Origin: Aureispira sp. CCB-QB1
GTDB taxonomy: Bacteria; Bacteroidota; Bacteroidia; Chitinophagales; Saprospiraceae
Reading direction: 5' to 3'
Assembly (NCBI GenBank): GCA_945870185.1
Contig: CAMBRK010000047.1
Coordinates: 1 to 33,874 of the forward strand
Length of the DNA: 33,874 nucleotides
A model generated the notes under the pieces. That model did no database searches. It had not been told where the DNA came from and saw only the letters and a list, made by a program, of their open reading frames with translations. How positions within the stretch are numbered: the stretch's first letter is position 1; every line of letters starts with the position of its first letter. This document shows positions 25,242 to 33,708 of the stretch, in pieces. Made by a program: the position numbers and the translations under genes.

Positions 25242-25856
25242 ATGTTTGCATGGATGGCTAATTTATTTAACAAAGAAACAATACCTTCGGATCCCATGAA
25301 GTATTTGATAGTAGGTTTGGGCAATATAGGCTCAGAATATGAAGGCACAAGACACAATATTGGTTTTGACGTGGTCAATTATTTGGCCAAAGATGCAGGT
25401 ATTAGTTGGGTTCAAAATACTCATGGTGACTTGTCAGAGGTAAAACATAAAGGCAGAACTTTAATTTTATTGAAGCCTTCCACCTATATGAATTTAAGTG
25501 GCAAAGCCGTAAAGTATTGGATGGAGAAGCATAAGATTCAACCCGAGAACCTTCTCGTAATTGTGGATGATTTGCATCTCGACATTGGTAAAATGAGACT
25601 TCGGGACAAAGGTAGTGATGGTGGTCATAATGGACTGAAAGACATTCAGGATAAATTTGGACATAATAATTACGTACGTTTGCGCATGGGTATAGGCAAA
25701 GATTTTCATTCTGGCCAACAGGTAAACTATGTCCTTGGTAAGTGGAAAAATCATGAAACTGACGATGTCGAAAAGATGATTATCAAGGCGTCAGAAGCTG
25801 TGAAAAATTTTGTCACCATAGGTTTAAAGTTAACCATGGATGGATTGAATAGGTAA
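25242..25856 (+). CDS. pth: Peptidyl-tRNA hydrolase
   Basis: Frees tRNA from peptidyl-tRNA that drops off ribosomes; essential and cytosolic. IVGLGNIGSEYEGTRHNIGF holds Asn28 and the catalytic His38, LLKPSTYMNLSG and VIVDDLHLDIGKMRLR (with the catalytic Asp) follow, then GSDGGHNGLKDI. Three starts are possible: 25242, 25254 (Met5) and 25296 (Met19, directly before KYLIVGLG). I kept the longest because extensions before KYLIVG occur in this phylum. If the promoter call is right, 25242 would be almost leaderless, which favours 25254 or 25296. Confidence 0.95.
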   Translation: MFAWMANLFNKETIPSDPMKYLIVGLGNIGSEYEGTRHNIGFDVVNYLAKDAGISWVQNTHGDLSEVKHKGRTLILLKPSTYMNLSGKAVKYWMEKHKIQPENLLVIVDDLHLDIGKMRLRDKGSDGGHNGLKDIQDKFGHNNYVRLRMGIGKDFHSGQQVNYVLGKWKNHETDDVEKMIIKASEAVKNFVTIGLKLTMDGLNR

Positions 25857-25870
25857 AATAACAAATTACC

Positions 25871-27007
25871 TTATTCTAAAACGATTCCTTCAGCCCTGAG
25901 TCGATCTACTAAAGGCATACCAAACGCTTCCACAGGAGTCAGCACACCGCACTTAGCTTTATTATTTTTTAAAAGATCCAAAAGCGCAAAAGCAGCTTGA
26001 GAAAACATTTTAGACGTTTCATTATATCCGGGATCCCCTCCAGAAAATGTAGTTTTTGCCTTAGCTGTTGTCGACTCGCCAAAACAAATGACTTCAAATT
26101 TTGATTGTGCTCTTCTTGCTTCAGTAGGACCGGTACCTGGGCTAAATTTCTTGAACATTTTATCTCGAAAAAATTTAAATCTTACCATAATCATAGCAGA
26201 AGCTATTGGCAATACCGTTTTAAGTACTTTCATGAATGATGTACGTACAAAAAATTGAGCATAAGCCGCAGGCCCATACGATTCCGGCAAGCCGTAGATG
26301 CTTCTCTTTACAATGTGTGGGTCCACCACAGGCATAGGAATAGCCCAACCTTGTATTTCTTTAGCGTAATGTATTTTTAAAGAAATTTTTGGAGTATCAG
26401 GATGCCTTTTTAATTTCACCTTATGGGATATTTTTTTGGCTTCCATATGCAATGCCTGAATGGCCGTAGTTAATGTCCCTCCGGAAAATGTAGCATTTGT
26501 CCTGATGAATCCTTTAAGTGATTTTGGCTCATGCTGTGGGAGCTTTAAGGCTGTTAACCAAGCCGCAAAATCAGCAGGAATACTATCAAATCCACAGCAG
26601 TTGACTATGCAAACTTTATTATGTTCAGCTGTAAGATGATGTAAATTGTAAGTACTGGCAACAAAAGATGGTTCGCCGGTAATATCTAGATAGTGGGTTT
26701 TTGATTCCAGACAAGCTTTAATTACATCAGGCCCGTAGGTATTAAATGGCCCAACAGCATTCATTAAGATTGTGGTTTTAGCCGTCATTTGGTTTAAACT
26801 GTCATAATTCTTTACATCGGCAACAACCGTATCAGGTTTTAACCCCATGCATGATGAGGAGATACTTTTTAACTTTTTTTCATCTCTGCCAGCTATGGCC
26901 CATTTTATATTTTCTTTTTCTGCATTATGAGACAAGTACTGAGTGATCAGTTGTCCTGTAAATCCAGTTGCTCCAAAAAGCACAATATCATACTGTTTAT
27001 CTTGCAT
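25871..27007 (-). CDS. Saccharopine dehydrogenase-like / trans-acting enoyl reductase family protein
   Basis: A 378-residue NAD(P)-dependent oxidoreductase. The Rossmann nucleotide loop is FGATGFTGQL (11-20), with AIAGRDEKKL after beta2 and NAVGPFNTYGPDVIKACLE and HYLDITGEP as in saccharopine-dehydrogenase-like proteins and mycobacterial trans-acting enoyl reductases. A hydrophobic stretch near 265-280 is also seen in that group. The substrate is unknown; related proteins act on lipids. It begins in the stop of the DUF3109 gene (TAATG), so it belongs to the Crp-DUF3109 operon. Confidence 0.88.
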   Translation of the reverse strand: MQDKQYDIVLFGATGFTGQLITQYLSHNAEKENIKWAIAGRDEKKLKSISSSCMGLKPDTVVADVKNYDSLNQMTAKTTILMNAVGPFNTYGPDVIKACLESKTHYLDITGEPSFVASTYNLHHLTAEHNKVCIVNCCGFDSIPADFAAWLTALKLPQHEPKSLKGFIRTNATFSGGTLTTAIQALHMEAKKISHKVKLKRHPDTPKISLKIHYAKEIQGWAIPMPVVDPHIVKRSIYGLPESYGPAAYAQFFVRTSFMKVLKTVLPIASAMIMVRFKFFRDKMFKKFSPGTGPTEARRAQSKFEVICFGESTTAKAKTTFSGGDPGYNETSKMFSQAAFALLDLLKNNKAKCGVLTPVEAFGMPLVDRLRAEGIVLE

Positions 27008-27594
27008 TATTCTTGATTTTTTAAATAAAAGTCTGCAGCAGCTTCCAATTCTTCATAAAAGGCTTCGCTCTTTACACGTACGATGGCATTTTTTATAAAT
27101 TTATAAACGGGTATTTTTTCCTTTTCTCCTTTGGTACAAGCTGCTGAGCAAATATCCCAACGATCGTAGTTCCAGGCTTCGAATCCTGAGATTTCATTTT
27201 TGGAAACTCGCAAAGGGTAAAGATGGCATGATACCGGTTTGTTAAAAGGTATTTTACCTTCAGCATGAAGTTTTTCTATATTGCACATGGATATACCCAG
27301 TTCGTTGGTAGTGAGAAAAACACAAGCGCCATCATCATGACAGGATGTTCCCCATACCTTGGGTTTTGCGTAGTATTCAAAACCATTATTTTGTCCAATA
27401 ATGGCTTTAGAAGCATCAGATAAATCATCCTTTATAATATCTGCATATTGGGTGATTAATTGCATCTCATTTTTTTCGAGAGGGGCACCATAATCACCTT
27501 CAGTACAACATGCACCTTTACAGGCGTGAAGATCACAGACAAATTTTTCTGTAACCAATTCTTCACTCACTATGACATCTTGGATTATTAACAT
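27007..27594 (-). CDS. DUF3109 cysteine-rich protein (YkgJ-like)
   Basis: A 195-residue protein with ten cysteines at 20, 25, 29, 30, 85, 91, 104, 123, 149 and 153. CDLHACKGACCTEGDYGAPL and SCHLYPLRV are hallmarks of DUF3109, related to the YkgJ metal-cluster family that probably binds zinc or Fe-S. Its biochemical role is unknown. It lies 11 bases after the Crp-type regulator and overlaps the next gene by one base. Confidence 0.9.
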   Translation of the reverse strand: MLIIQDVIVSEELVTEKFVCDLHACKGACCTEGDYGAPLEKNEMQLITQYADIIKDDLSDASKAIIGQNNGFEYYAKPKVWGTSCHDDGACVFLTTNELGISMCNIEKLHAEGKIPFNKPVSCHLYPLRVSKNEISGFEAWNYDRWDICSAACTKGEKEKIPVYKFIKNAIVRVKSEAFYEELEAAADFYLKNQE

Positions 27595-27605
27595 GTTTGT
27601 CTAGG

Positions 27606-28277
27606 TTATTTTAATAAAGCCTTTAAGCGGTCAAGATCTCTTACAAGTAATCTTTTTCTGTCAAATTGGATGATGTTATCATTACGTAACTCATTGAGAA
27701 TCATGGTTACAGACTGTCTTGAAGTAGACGTCAGGCTGGCAATATCCTGATGAGTTAAGAAATTGCGCAATACCCATTCATAACCGATACGTTGTCCTTT
27801 TTTTTCTATACTTTTAATGATATACTCCAGAATTCTGGTTTTGGAATCTTTAAACACTAAGGACTCTAATCTATCTTGGATCTCAAAAGTACGATTTCCA
27901 ATGATTTTCATAACCAAAATACTAAGATCTGGGTATTTTTTCATGAGTTGGTTAATCTCATCTTGTTTAAAACTCACAATTTGGCTCTCTTCTGATGCTA
28001 TGGCAAAATCTTTTCTTTTTCCAGTGGCGATCAATGTCAATTCACTGAATACATCACCTTCGACAAGGATTGCTGTAATCACTTCTTTGTCTTGTTCATT
28101 GAAAGTTCCTATTTTGATTTTTCCTTTTATTACAAAATATATAGCATCCATATTTTCATCAGGTATATAGATGTATTCCCCTTTGTGCACCACTTTGATT
28201 CTATGATGAAACTCTTTATGAAGTGCATCGCTAGTTTCAAAAAGTGTATGAAGATCAATAATTTGCGAACTTTCCAT
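27606..28277 (-). CDS. Crp/Fnr family transcriptional regulator
   Basis: A 223-residue regulator: N-terminal cyclic-nucleotide-binding fold (HKGEYIYIPDENMDAIYFVI and ILVEGDVFSELTLIATGKRK), a dimer helix, then a Crp-type winged helix with HQDIASLTSTSRQSVTMILN (about 171-190) as recognition helix. The cAMP-contact Arg-Ser pair of Crp is not present, and no Fnr cysteines are seen, so the ligand is unclear. It is first in an operon with DUF3109 and reductase genes and may control them or itself. Confidence 0.9.
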   Translation of the reverse strand: MESSQIIDLHTLFETSDALHKEFHHRIKVVHKGEYIYIPDENMDAIYFVIKGKIKIGTFNEQDKEVITAILVEGDVFSELTLIATGKRKDFAIASEESQIVSFKQDEINQLMKKYPDLSILVMKIIGNRTFEIQDRLESLVFKDSKTRILEYIIKSIEKKGQRIGYEWVLRNFLTHQDIASLTSTSRQSVTMILNELRNDNIIQFDRKRLLVRDLDRLKALLK

Positions 28278-28435
28278 TATTTGGCAATGTGAAATATAAT
28301 TAACGGTTTTATATACTTTAAGTTGAAGACTATCATATCAAATACCAAAAGATGAATCTTGTAAGCGTTTATTATGCTGAATGCATGGTTGATAACAAAA
28401 ATATAAAGGATTCAGTTTGGGTTTCATTATCAAAT

Positions 28436-30199
28436 CTAGGCTTCTGTATCTATTTTTAACCCAAATTTTTGGGTAAAGACTCCTAATGATTGATTTTTTT
28501 CAAGCATATAGATATATCTTTCCTTTTGAGTCATCACTTGAACCGGTTTGGTATCATCAAAATCAGGAAATAATGACTTATTCACTTCTATATCAAAAAC
28601 GAGATCATGTACACCCAACTCGTCCCTCAATCTAGCCAATAGGATCGTCTCTTGTAAAATCATATCTTTTGATACCTGAGTAGGTACTTTGGCAAAAACA
28701 GTCTTTTCCTTGAAATCGAGAATGGCCAGTTTTAGCGCAGATTGGACACTCACAGATGGATTGTGTTCTGTATGGTTATTCCAAATGTCCTTTACACCTT
28801 CTAAACTAATGTTTTTGCGTGCTTCAGATTTAAAATGTTCATCTTTTTTAATACTAGCCCTGATAGCTTCGATATTATTTAAGGAGATGGGAGCACTTAC
28901 TTTTTGGGCATCGGGAACTATAGGTTTTACAGGTATGTTTGTGCTTACTTCAGACCTAACTTCATTTTTAACTTCAAGTGTGATTTCTTTTATTGGTTCA
29001 GGAATTGTTGTACTTATTTCTTTTTTTACGCTTTCTTCGTTCAGAAATTTAGTTTTTTTTTCCTGAGATTCGCCTTGGTGGGCAAAAATATCAGTATCAA
29101 AAGCTCTTTGAAGATAAGTAAGTTTACTCAAGGCTAGTTCTACTTGTAGTCTTTTATTTTTTGCTCTGACTAGATCTATATCACATTGATTCAAAATATT
29201 CAAACCCGATAACAAAAAAGAAGCTTTGGCTAATTGAGATTGATTATAATACCTTTTTTTCAATTCGTCGCTTGCTTCCAAAATACTAATAGTTGCAGGT
29301 ACCTTGGCTACCAATAAATCTCTGAAATGATCTGCTAGGCCTACTACAAAATGTTCAGCATCAAAACCTTGCTTTACTATTTCATTTAAGGTAAGTAGCA
29401 CTTCGCTGATATCTTCTCTTAAGAATGAATCTGTTATTTTAAAATAATATTCATAATCCAATAGGTTAAGATTAGCGACCACATCTTTGTAAGTAATACT
29501 ATTGGTTGTTGAAGAACTAGCTATTTTATCAAAGATGGTTAAAGCATCTCTCATCGCACCATCAGCTTTTATCGCAATGGTGTGTAATGCTTCTTTTTCT
29601 GCTGTAATTCCTTCTTTTTCACATATTTTTTCCAACTGAACTACAGTATCAGAAATTTGGATTCTCTTGAAATCAAAAATCTGGCAACGTGATAAAATAG
29701 TTGGTATAATTTTATGCTTCTCAGTTGTTGCTAATATAAAAATGGCATGGTCCGGTGGCTCTTCAAGAGTCTTAAGAAAAGCATTGAAAGCTGCTGTAGA
29801 CAACATGTGTACCTCGTCTATGATAAACACCTTATATTGGCCTTGTTGCGGTTGAAATCTTACTTGCTCTATGAGTGTTCTGATATTATCTACACTATTA
29901 TTGGATGCAGCATCTAGCTCCAGTATGTTGAAAGATGCGTTGTCATTAAATGATGTACATGACGAACATTGGTTACAAGCGGCTACTTTATCTATCGGAT
30001 TTTCGCAGTTGATGATTTTTGCCAGTATACGTGCACATGTTGTTTTTCCTACACCTCTTGGGCCCGTAAATAAAAAGGCATGTGCCAAATGGTCTGTTTG
30101 AAGTGCATTTTTTAAAGTTTTTGCAACATGATCTTGTCCTACCACTTCATCAAAGGTAGTAGGTCTGTACTTACGTGCCGAAACTACAAAATTGCTCAT
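28436..30199 (-). CDS. dnaX: DNA polymerase III subunit gamma/tau
   Basis: The clamp-loader ATPase of the replisome. The 587 residues show Walker A GPRGVGKT (46-53), a zinc knot with Cys65, Cys75, Cys78 and Cys81 (CNQCSSC), Walker B FIIDEVHML (125-133), the SRC motif in ILSRCQIFDF, and then a tau-like C-terminal part with a proline/lysine-rich linker and a final domain. A minus-strand promoter lies at 30219-30226. I did not establish whether a frameshift gives a shorter gamma form. Confidence 0.96.
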   Translation of the reverse strand: MSNFVVSARKYRPTTFDEVVGQDHVAKTLKNALQTDHLAHAFLFTGPRGVGKTTCARILAKIINCENPIDKVAACNQCSSCTSFNDNASFNILELDAASNNSVDNIRTLIEQVRFQPQQGQYKVFIIDEVHMLSTAAFNAFLKTLEEPPDHAIFILATTEKHKIIPTILSRCQIFDFKRIQISDTVVQLEKICEKEGITAEKEALHTIAIKADGAMRDALTIFDKIASSSTTNSITYKDVVANLNLLDYEYYFKITDSFLREDISEVLLTLNEIVKQGFDAEHFVVGLADHFRDLLVAKVPATISILEASDELKKRYYNQSQLAKASFLLSGLNILNQCDIDLVRAKNKRLQVELALSKLTYLQRAFDTDIFAHQGESQEKKTKFLNEESVKKEISTTIPEPIKEITLEVKNEVRSEVSTNIPVKPIVPDAQKVSAPISLNNIEAIRASIKKDEHFKSEARKNISLEGVKDIWNNHTEHNPSVSVQSALKLAILDFKEKTVFAKVPTQVSKDMILQETILLARLRDELGVHDLVFDIEVNKSLFPDFDDTKPVQVMTQKERYIYMLEKNQSLGVFTQKFGLKIDTEA

Positions 30200-30218
30200 C
30201 TCATCATTTTTAAGAGCA

Positions 30219-30226
30219 CAAATGTA
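30219..30226 (-). promoter_or_regulatory. -7 element of dnaX
   Basis: On the minus strand TACATTTG fits TAnnTTTG and lies 19 bases before the dnaX ATG at 30199. No clear TTG -33 partner. Confidence 0.5.
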
Positions 30227-30361
30227 CGAAAAAAATAAGTTTTTGATAAATTTTGTCTTTTTTGATTTTATAATACTGCGATGTCATTTTTTTATGTATC
30301 TTAAATCAAAGGATTTTGCAAGATTGATTACCTTCGCACTACCTAACCAAAAATAAAATCA

Positions 30362-32410
30362 ATGAAGTTACAGAATTTTGCTCTCGGAAAGTGGATAGAA
30401 GGATCCGGTGAAGGTCAAATACTTTATGATGCCAGTACAGGTACAGCAGTAGCCACAGCTAGTAGTCATGGACTGGATTTTGAAGAAATGCTTAATTATG
30501 GTCGTAAAGTAGGTAACAAAAATTTACGAAACATGACCTTCCAGGAGCGAGGCAGGATGCTCAAAGCACTAGCTCTCTATCTGATGGATCGCAAAGAAAA
30601 GTATTATGAAGTAAGCTATAAAACTGGAGCTACACGCATCGACTCATGGATAGATATAGAAGGTGGTATTGGCAATCTATTTGCCAATGCTAGTCTACGG
30701 CGTAAATTTCCTGATCTCCCTTACTATACAGAAGGCGATCCCGTAGGCCTCAGTAAAGGTGGTACATTTATGGGGCATCACATCTTGGTACCCAAAGAAG
30801 GTGTAGCCGTCCATATCAATGCTTTTAACTTTCCCGTATGGGGTATGCTAGAAAAATGTGCCGTCAATTGGCTTGCTGGAATGCCTGCCATTGTAAAACC
30901 TGCTACCTTGACATCATTTGTTACCGAAGCAGTTGTGAAAGATATCATTGATTCAGGTATATTGCCAGAAGGAGCACTTCAATTGATTTGTGGTAGTGCA
31001 CGTACCATTCTCGATCATGTCAATTATCAGGATGTAGTCACTTTTACGGGATCTGCCAGTACCGGTATCATGCTCAAGTCCAATCCCAATATCATCCGTG
31101 AAGCCGTACCATTCAATATGGAAGCTGACTCGCTCAATAGTATCATTTTGGGTAAGGATGCCGCACCAGGCACCCCAGAATTTGATCTTTTCATCAAAGA
31201 AGTCAGAAAGGAAATGACCATCAAATGTGGTCAAAAATGTACTGCAGTCCGTAGGATTATCGTGCCTGCTGATTATATGGAAGATGTACAAATTGCCATT
31301 GGCAAATCACTCACAGGGCTAGCTATAGGCGATCCACGTACAGAAGGCGTACGCATGGGCGCGCTTGCAGGACAAGAGCAAGTGAAGGAAGTAAAGGATA
31401 AACTTAGCGAACTGATGTCATTTTCACAATTAGTGTATGGTGATGTGGAGAGTTTTGAAGTCACTCATGGTAGCAAAGACAAAGGTGCCTACATGGCACC
31501 CATTTTATTGAGAAATGACCATCCTTTCGAACAAATAGGAACGCACGAAATCGAAGCTTTTGGTCCGGTGTCTACGATGATGCCTTATCATGACCTGGAT
31601 GAAGCGATAGAGTTGGCCAGAAAAGGAAAAGGTTCGCTTTGCAGTTCTATCGTCACCTTTGATGATAAAATTGCTCGTGAATATGTAGTAAATGCTGCCA
31701 CACACCATGGTAGAATTTTAGTGCTCAATAGAGAATCTGCCAAAGAAAGTACTGGACATGGTTCGCCTATGCCCTTATTGGTACATGGTGGACCAGGTAG
31801 AGCTGGAGGTGGCGAAGAAATGGGTGGAATGCGTGGAGTAAAACACTATATGCAGCGATGCGCCATTCAAGGTACGCCTACCACACTATCTCACATCACC
31901 CAACAATATCAGTACGGCGGGAAATATATCGAAGACGTCAAACATCCATTTAAAAAATACTTTGAAGAGCTGGAAATTGGCGAAACACTGATCACACACA
32001 AACGTACGGTCACTGATGCCGATATCGTCAATTTTGCCAATGTCTCTTGGGACCATTTCTACGCACACACGGATGCTACATCTCTAGAGGGGACACCGTT
32101 TACACAAAGAGTGGCACATGGATATTTTGTGTTGTCAGCTGCCGCAGGTCTATTTGTAGATGCTGCCAAAGGACCTGTAATGCTCAATTATGGCTTGGAA
32201 GAGTGTCGTTTTACTAAACCCGTTTATCCAGGTATGACCATAGGCGTAAGACTTACTGTCAAAGAGAAAGTAGCACAGGAAAAAAGAGAAGACGAAGATT
32301 ACATCAAAGGTATCGTCAAATGGCTAGTAGATGTCTATGATGAAACGGGTGAAACAGTAGCGATTGCAACAATATTGACGATGGTGAAGATGAGAGGGGT
32401 AAGGAAATAG
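30362..32410 (+). CDS. paaZ: PaaZ-like bifunctional aldehyde dehydrogenase / enoyl-CoA hydratase
   Basis: Two-domain ring-cleaving enzyme of aerobic phenylacetate breakdown: the C-terminal MaoC-like half opens the oxepin-CoA ring and the N-terminal half oxidises the resulting aldehyde. The 682 residues match E. coli PaaZ. The dehydrogenase active residues are Glu254 (FNMEADSLN) and Cys293 (CGQKCTAVRR); the hydratase residues are Asp564 and His569 in SWDHFYAHTD. No other paa genes are in the window. Its last 29 or so codons (649-677) have an 81% identical copy at 33028-33111. I see no clear promoter; TACCTTCG at 30329-30336 is one base off the -7 consensus. Confidence 0.93.
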   Translation: MKLQNFALGKWIEGSGEGQILYDASTGTAVATASSHGLDFEEMLNYGRKVGNKNLRNMTFQERGRMLKALALYLMDRKEKYYEVSYKTGATRIDSWIDIEGGIGNLFANASLRRKFPDLPYYTEGDPVGLSKGGTFMGHHILVPKEGVAVHINAFNFPVWGMLEKCAVNWLAGMPAIVKPATLTSFVTEAVVKDIIDSGILPEGALQLICGSARTILDHVNYQDVVTFTGSASTGIMLKSNPNIIREAVPFNMEADSLNSIILGKDAAPGTPEFDLFIKEVRKEMTIKCGQKCTAVRRIIVPADYMEDVQIAIGKSLTGLAIGDPRTEGVRMGALAGQEQVKEVKDKLSELMSFSQLVYGDVESFEVTHGSKDKGAYMAPILLRNDHPFEQIGTHEIEAFGPVSTMMPYHDLDEAIELARKGKGSLCSSIVTFDDKIAREYVVNAATHHGRILVLNRESAKESTGHGSPMPLLVHGGPGRAGGGEEMGGMRGVKHYMQRCAIQGTPTTLSHITQQYQYGGKYIEDVKHPFKKYFEELEIGETLITHKRTVTDADIVNFANVSWDHFYAHTDATSLEGTPFTQRVAHGYFVLSAAAGLFVDAAKGPVMLNYGLEECRFTKPVYPGMTIGVRLTVKEKVAQEKREDEDYIKGIVKWLVDVYDETGETVAIATILTMVKMRGVRK

Positions 32411-32470
32411 GGATTTAATGTATGGTTGCATTGATCAGTAGTGATAATAATTTGGAGTTGTATGGTTTTA

Positions 32471-33121
32471 AGTAAAAACAAATGCAAATACGAAATATTA
32501 TTATATTAAGTAGGCAGAAATAAAACAGAAGTATCCGTTTACTTTGAGAAAGGTAGCTTTTGGCTTACACAGAAAGCGATGGCCATACTGTTTAATGCGC
32601 AAGTACCCGCTATCAGTAAGCATTAAAAAAATATTTTTGAAAGCCAAGAACTTGAAGAAAATTCAGTTATTTCCATTTTGGAAACAACTGCCGAGGATGG
32701 CAAAAAATATGATACAAAATTCTATCGCCTAGAAGCCATACTGGCAGTAGGGTATAGAGTCAATTCTACCCAAGCTACTGATTTTCGCAAATGGGCTACG
32801 ACTACACTCAACGAATTTATCATCAAGGGATTTGTATTGGACGATGACCGTTTGAAACAAGGTTTAAACTTTGGTCAGGACTTTTTTGATGAATTACTCG
32901 AGCGGATTAGAGAAATAAGATCCAGCGAACGTAGGTTTTATCAGAAAATTACAGATTTATATGCTTTGAGCACCGATTATGATAAAAATAGTCAACAAAC
33001 CAAAGACTTTTTTGCAGCCGTACGTAAAGGTATTGTCAAATGGCTCTTAGATGTCTATGACCAAGCTGGTGCGACAGCAGCCATTGCGACTATTTTGACA
33101 ATGGTGATGATGAAGGAGTAA
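32471..33121 (+). pseudogene. RhuM-like gene, broken and fused to a copy of the paaZ tail
   Basis: One frame reads like a RhuM family protein (COG3943, often in mobile or virulence-linked regions): TEVSVYFEKGSFWLTQKAMA, NAQVPAISKH, FESQELEENSVISILETTAE, KFYRLEAILAVGYRVNS and FRKWATTTLNEFIIKGFVLD. Two in-frame TAA codons interrupt it, at 32507-32509 (a Gln to stop by the family pattern) and 32624-32626 (a Leu to stop); from 32678 it is open to the end. After TKDFFAAV it switches to RKGIVKWLLDVYDQAGATAA and IATILTMVMMKE, a paaZ-like C-terminus. The intact RhuM end is missing. It is dead as RhuM, though the frame from 32678 could still be translated. Confidence 0.75.
33028..33121 (+). repeat. 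Diverged direct copy of the paaZ 3' end
   Basis: Bases 33028-33111 match 32309-32392 of paaZ at 68 of 84 positions (81%) without gaps, and the translations share 22 of 28 residues. Most differences fall at third codon positions, so this copy evolved as coding DNA before being captured. It points to a paralogous or foreign paaZ, not a recent local duplication. Confidence 0.75.
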
Positions 33122-33177
33122 CTTGTTAATTTTTTTACTTCATACATTTTCATTTAAAAAAATAAAATTTATTATCG

Positions 33178-33185
33178 TATCTTTG
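33178..33185 (+). promoter_or_regulatory. -7 element of the decayed toxin-antitoxin pair
   Basis: TATCTTTG fits TAnnTTTG, about 75 bases before the first in-frame Met of the antitoxin. No TTG is at the right distance upstream. Confidence 0.45.
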
Positions 33186-33203
33186 AAACTCAAAAGGTAC
33201 TAT

Positions 33204-33445
33204 AAGACCACTTTAACCATAAAAATAAACTTACTAAAGCGGGAAAAGCATTTATTGCCATGTCCGAAACTTTTTTGAGTGGTGTGGAAGGCATTGAAAT
33301 TATTGAGAAAATATCTTCAAAAAAAAAGGATAAAGAAGTTTATAGTGATGAATTTGTTAAAAAAATAAAATCGGCAGAAGAAGACATTAAAAAAGGTAAT
33401 ACAACAAAGTTAAATCCAAATGATATATGGGGAAGTATTTTGTAG
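33204..33445 (+). pseudogene. Antitoxin of a Txe/YoeB-type pair, 5' end damaged
   Basis: From the Met at 33260 it reads MSETFLSGVEGIEIIEKISS, SDEFVKKIKSAEEDIKKGN and LNPNDIWGSIL (61 residues), a charged protein typical of the antitoxin placed before a Txe/YoeB toxin. In-frame sequence before the Met (KLTKAGKAFIA) looks like a continuation of the protein, and a different frame at 33204 reads KTTLTIKIN, so an original longer protein was probably frameshifted near 33227. The C-terminal part overlaps the toxin start by 19 bases. Confidence 0.5.
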
Positions 33446-33708
33446 AATTCTCAAAAATTGCACGAAAAGATTTACAAACGCATTACAAATCTGGAAATAA
33501 ATCGACCATAAAAAAGATTGAAAAAATACTATTAGAGCTTACAGAAAATCTATATTTTGGTGAAGGCAAGCCAGAAGAGTTGAATTACAAATATAAAGGA
33601 TACTGGTCCCGAAGAATTAACTAAAAAGATCGTATGATTTACAGGGTTAAAGAGGAAATTGTTACTGTTTACATCATAGCAGCCTTTGGACACTATTATG
33701 ACATATAA
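33427..33708 (+). pseudogene. Txe/YoeB-like toxin inactivated by a stop codon
   Basis: MGKYFVEFSKIARKDLQTHY and EELNYKYKGYWSRRIN follow the YoeB/Txe fold of ribosome-dependent mRNases, including the Glu and Arg of the active site. A TAA at 33622-33624 then ends it after 65 residues. The same frame continues KDRMIYRVKEEIVTVYIIAA and FGHYYDI to the stop at 33706-33708, giving the expected 93-residue length. The truncated part holds the catalytic His of GHYY, so the toxin should be dead. Confidence 0.75.

Noticed and set aside
30953-31291. Minus-strand reading frames within paaZ (also 31027-31224 and 31273-31464)
   Set aside because: They lie antisense inside a complete, motif-supported gene and show no family features.
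32678-33121. The 147-residue frame as an intact novel protein
   Set aside because: Its first part matches the middle of RhuM-like proteins that read on upstream through two stop codons, and its end is a paaZ tail; it is better explained as a chimeric remnant.
507-33624. Stop-codon reassignment as an explanation for the interrupted frames
   Set aside because: The stops occur only in accessory fragments that also have missing ends or insertions, while all core genes end normally at TAA, TGA or TAG with no internal stops.
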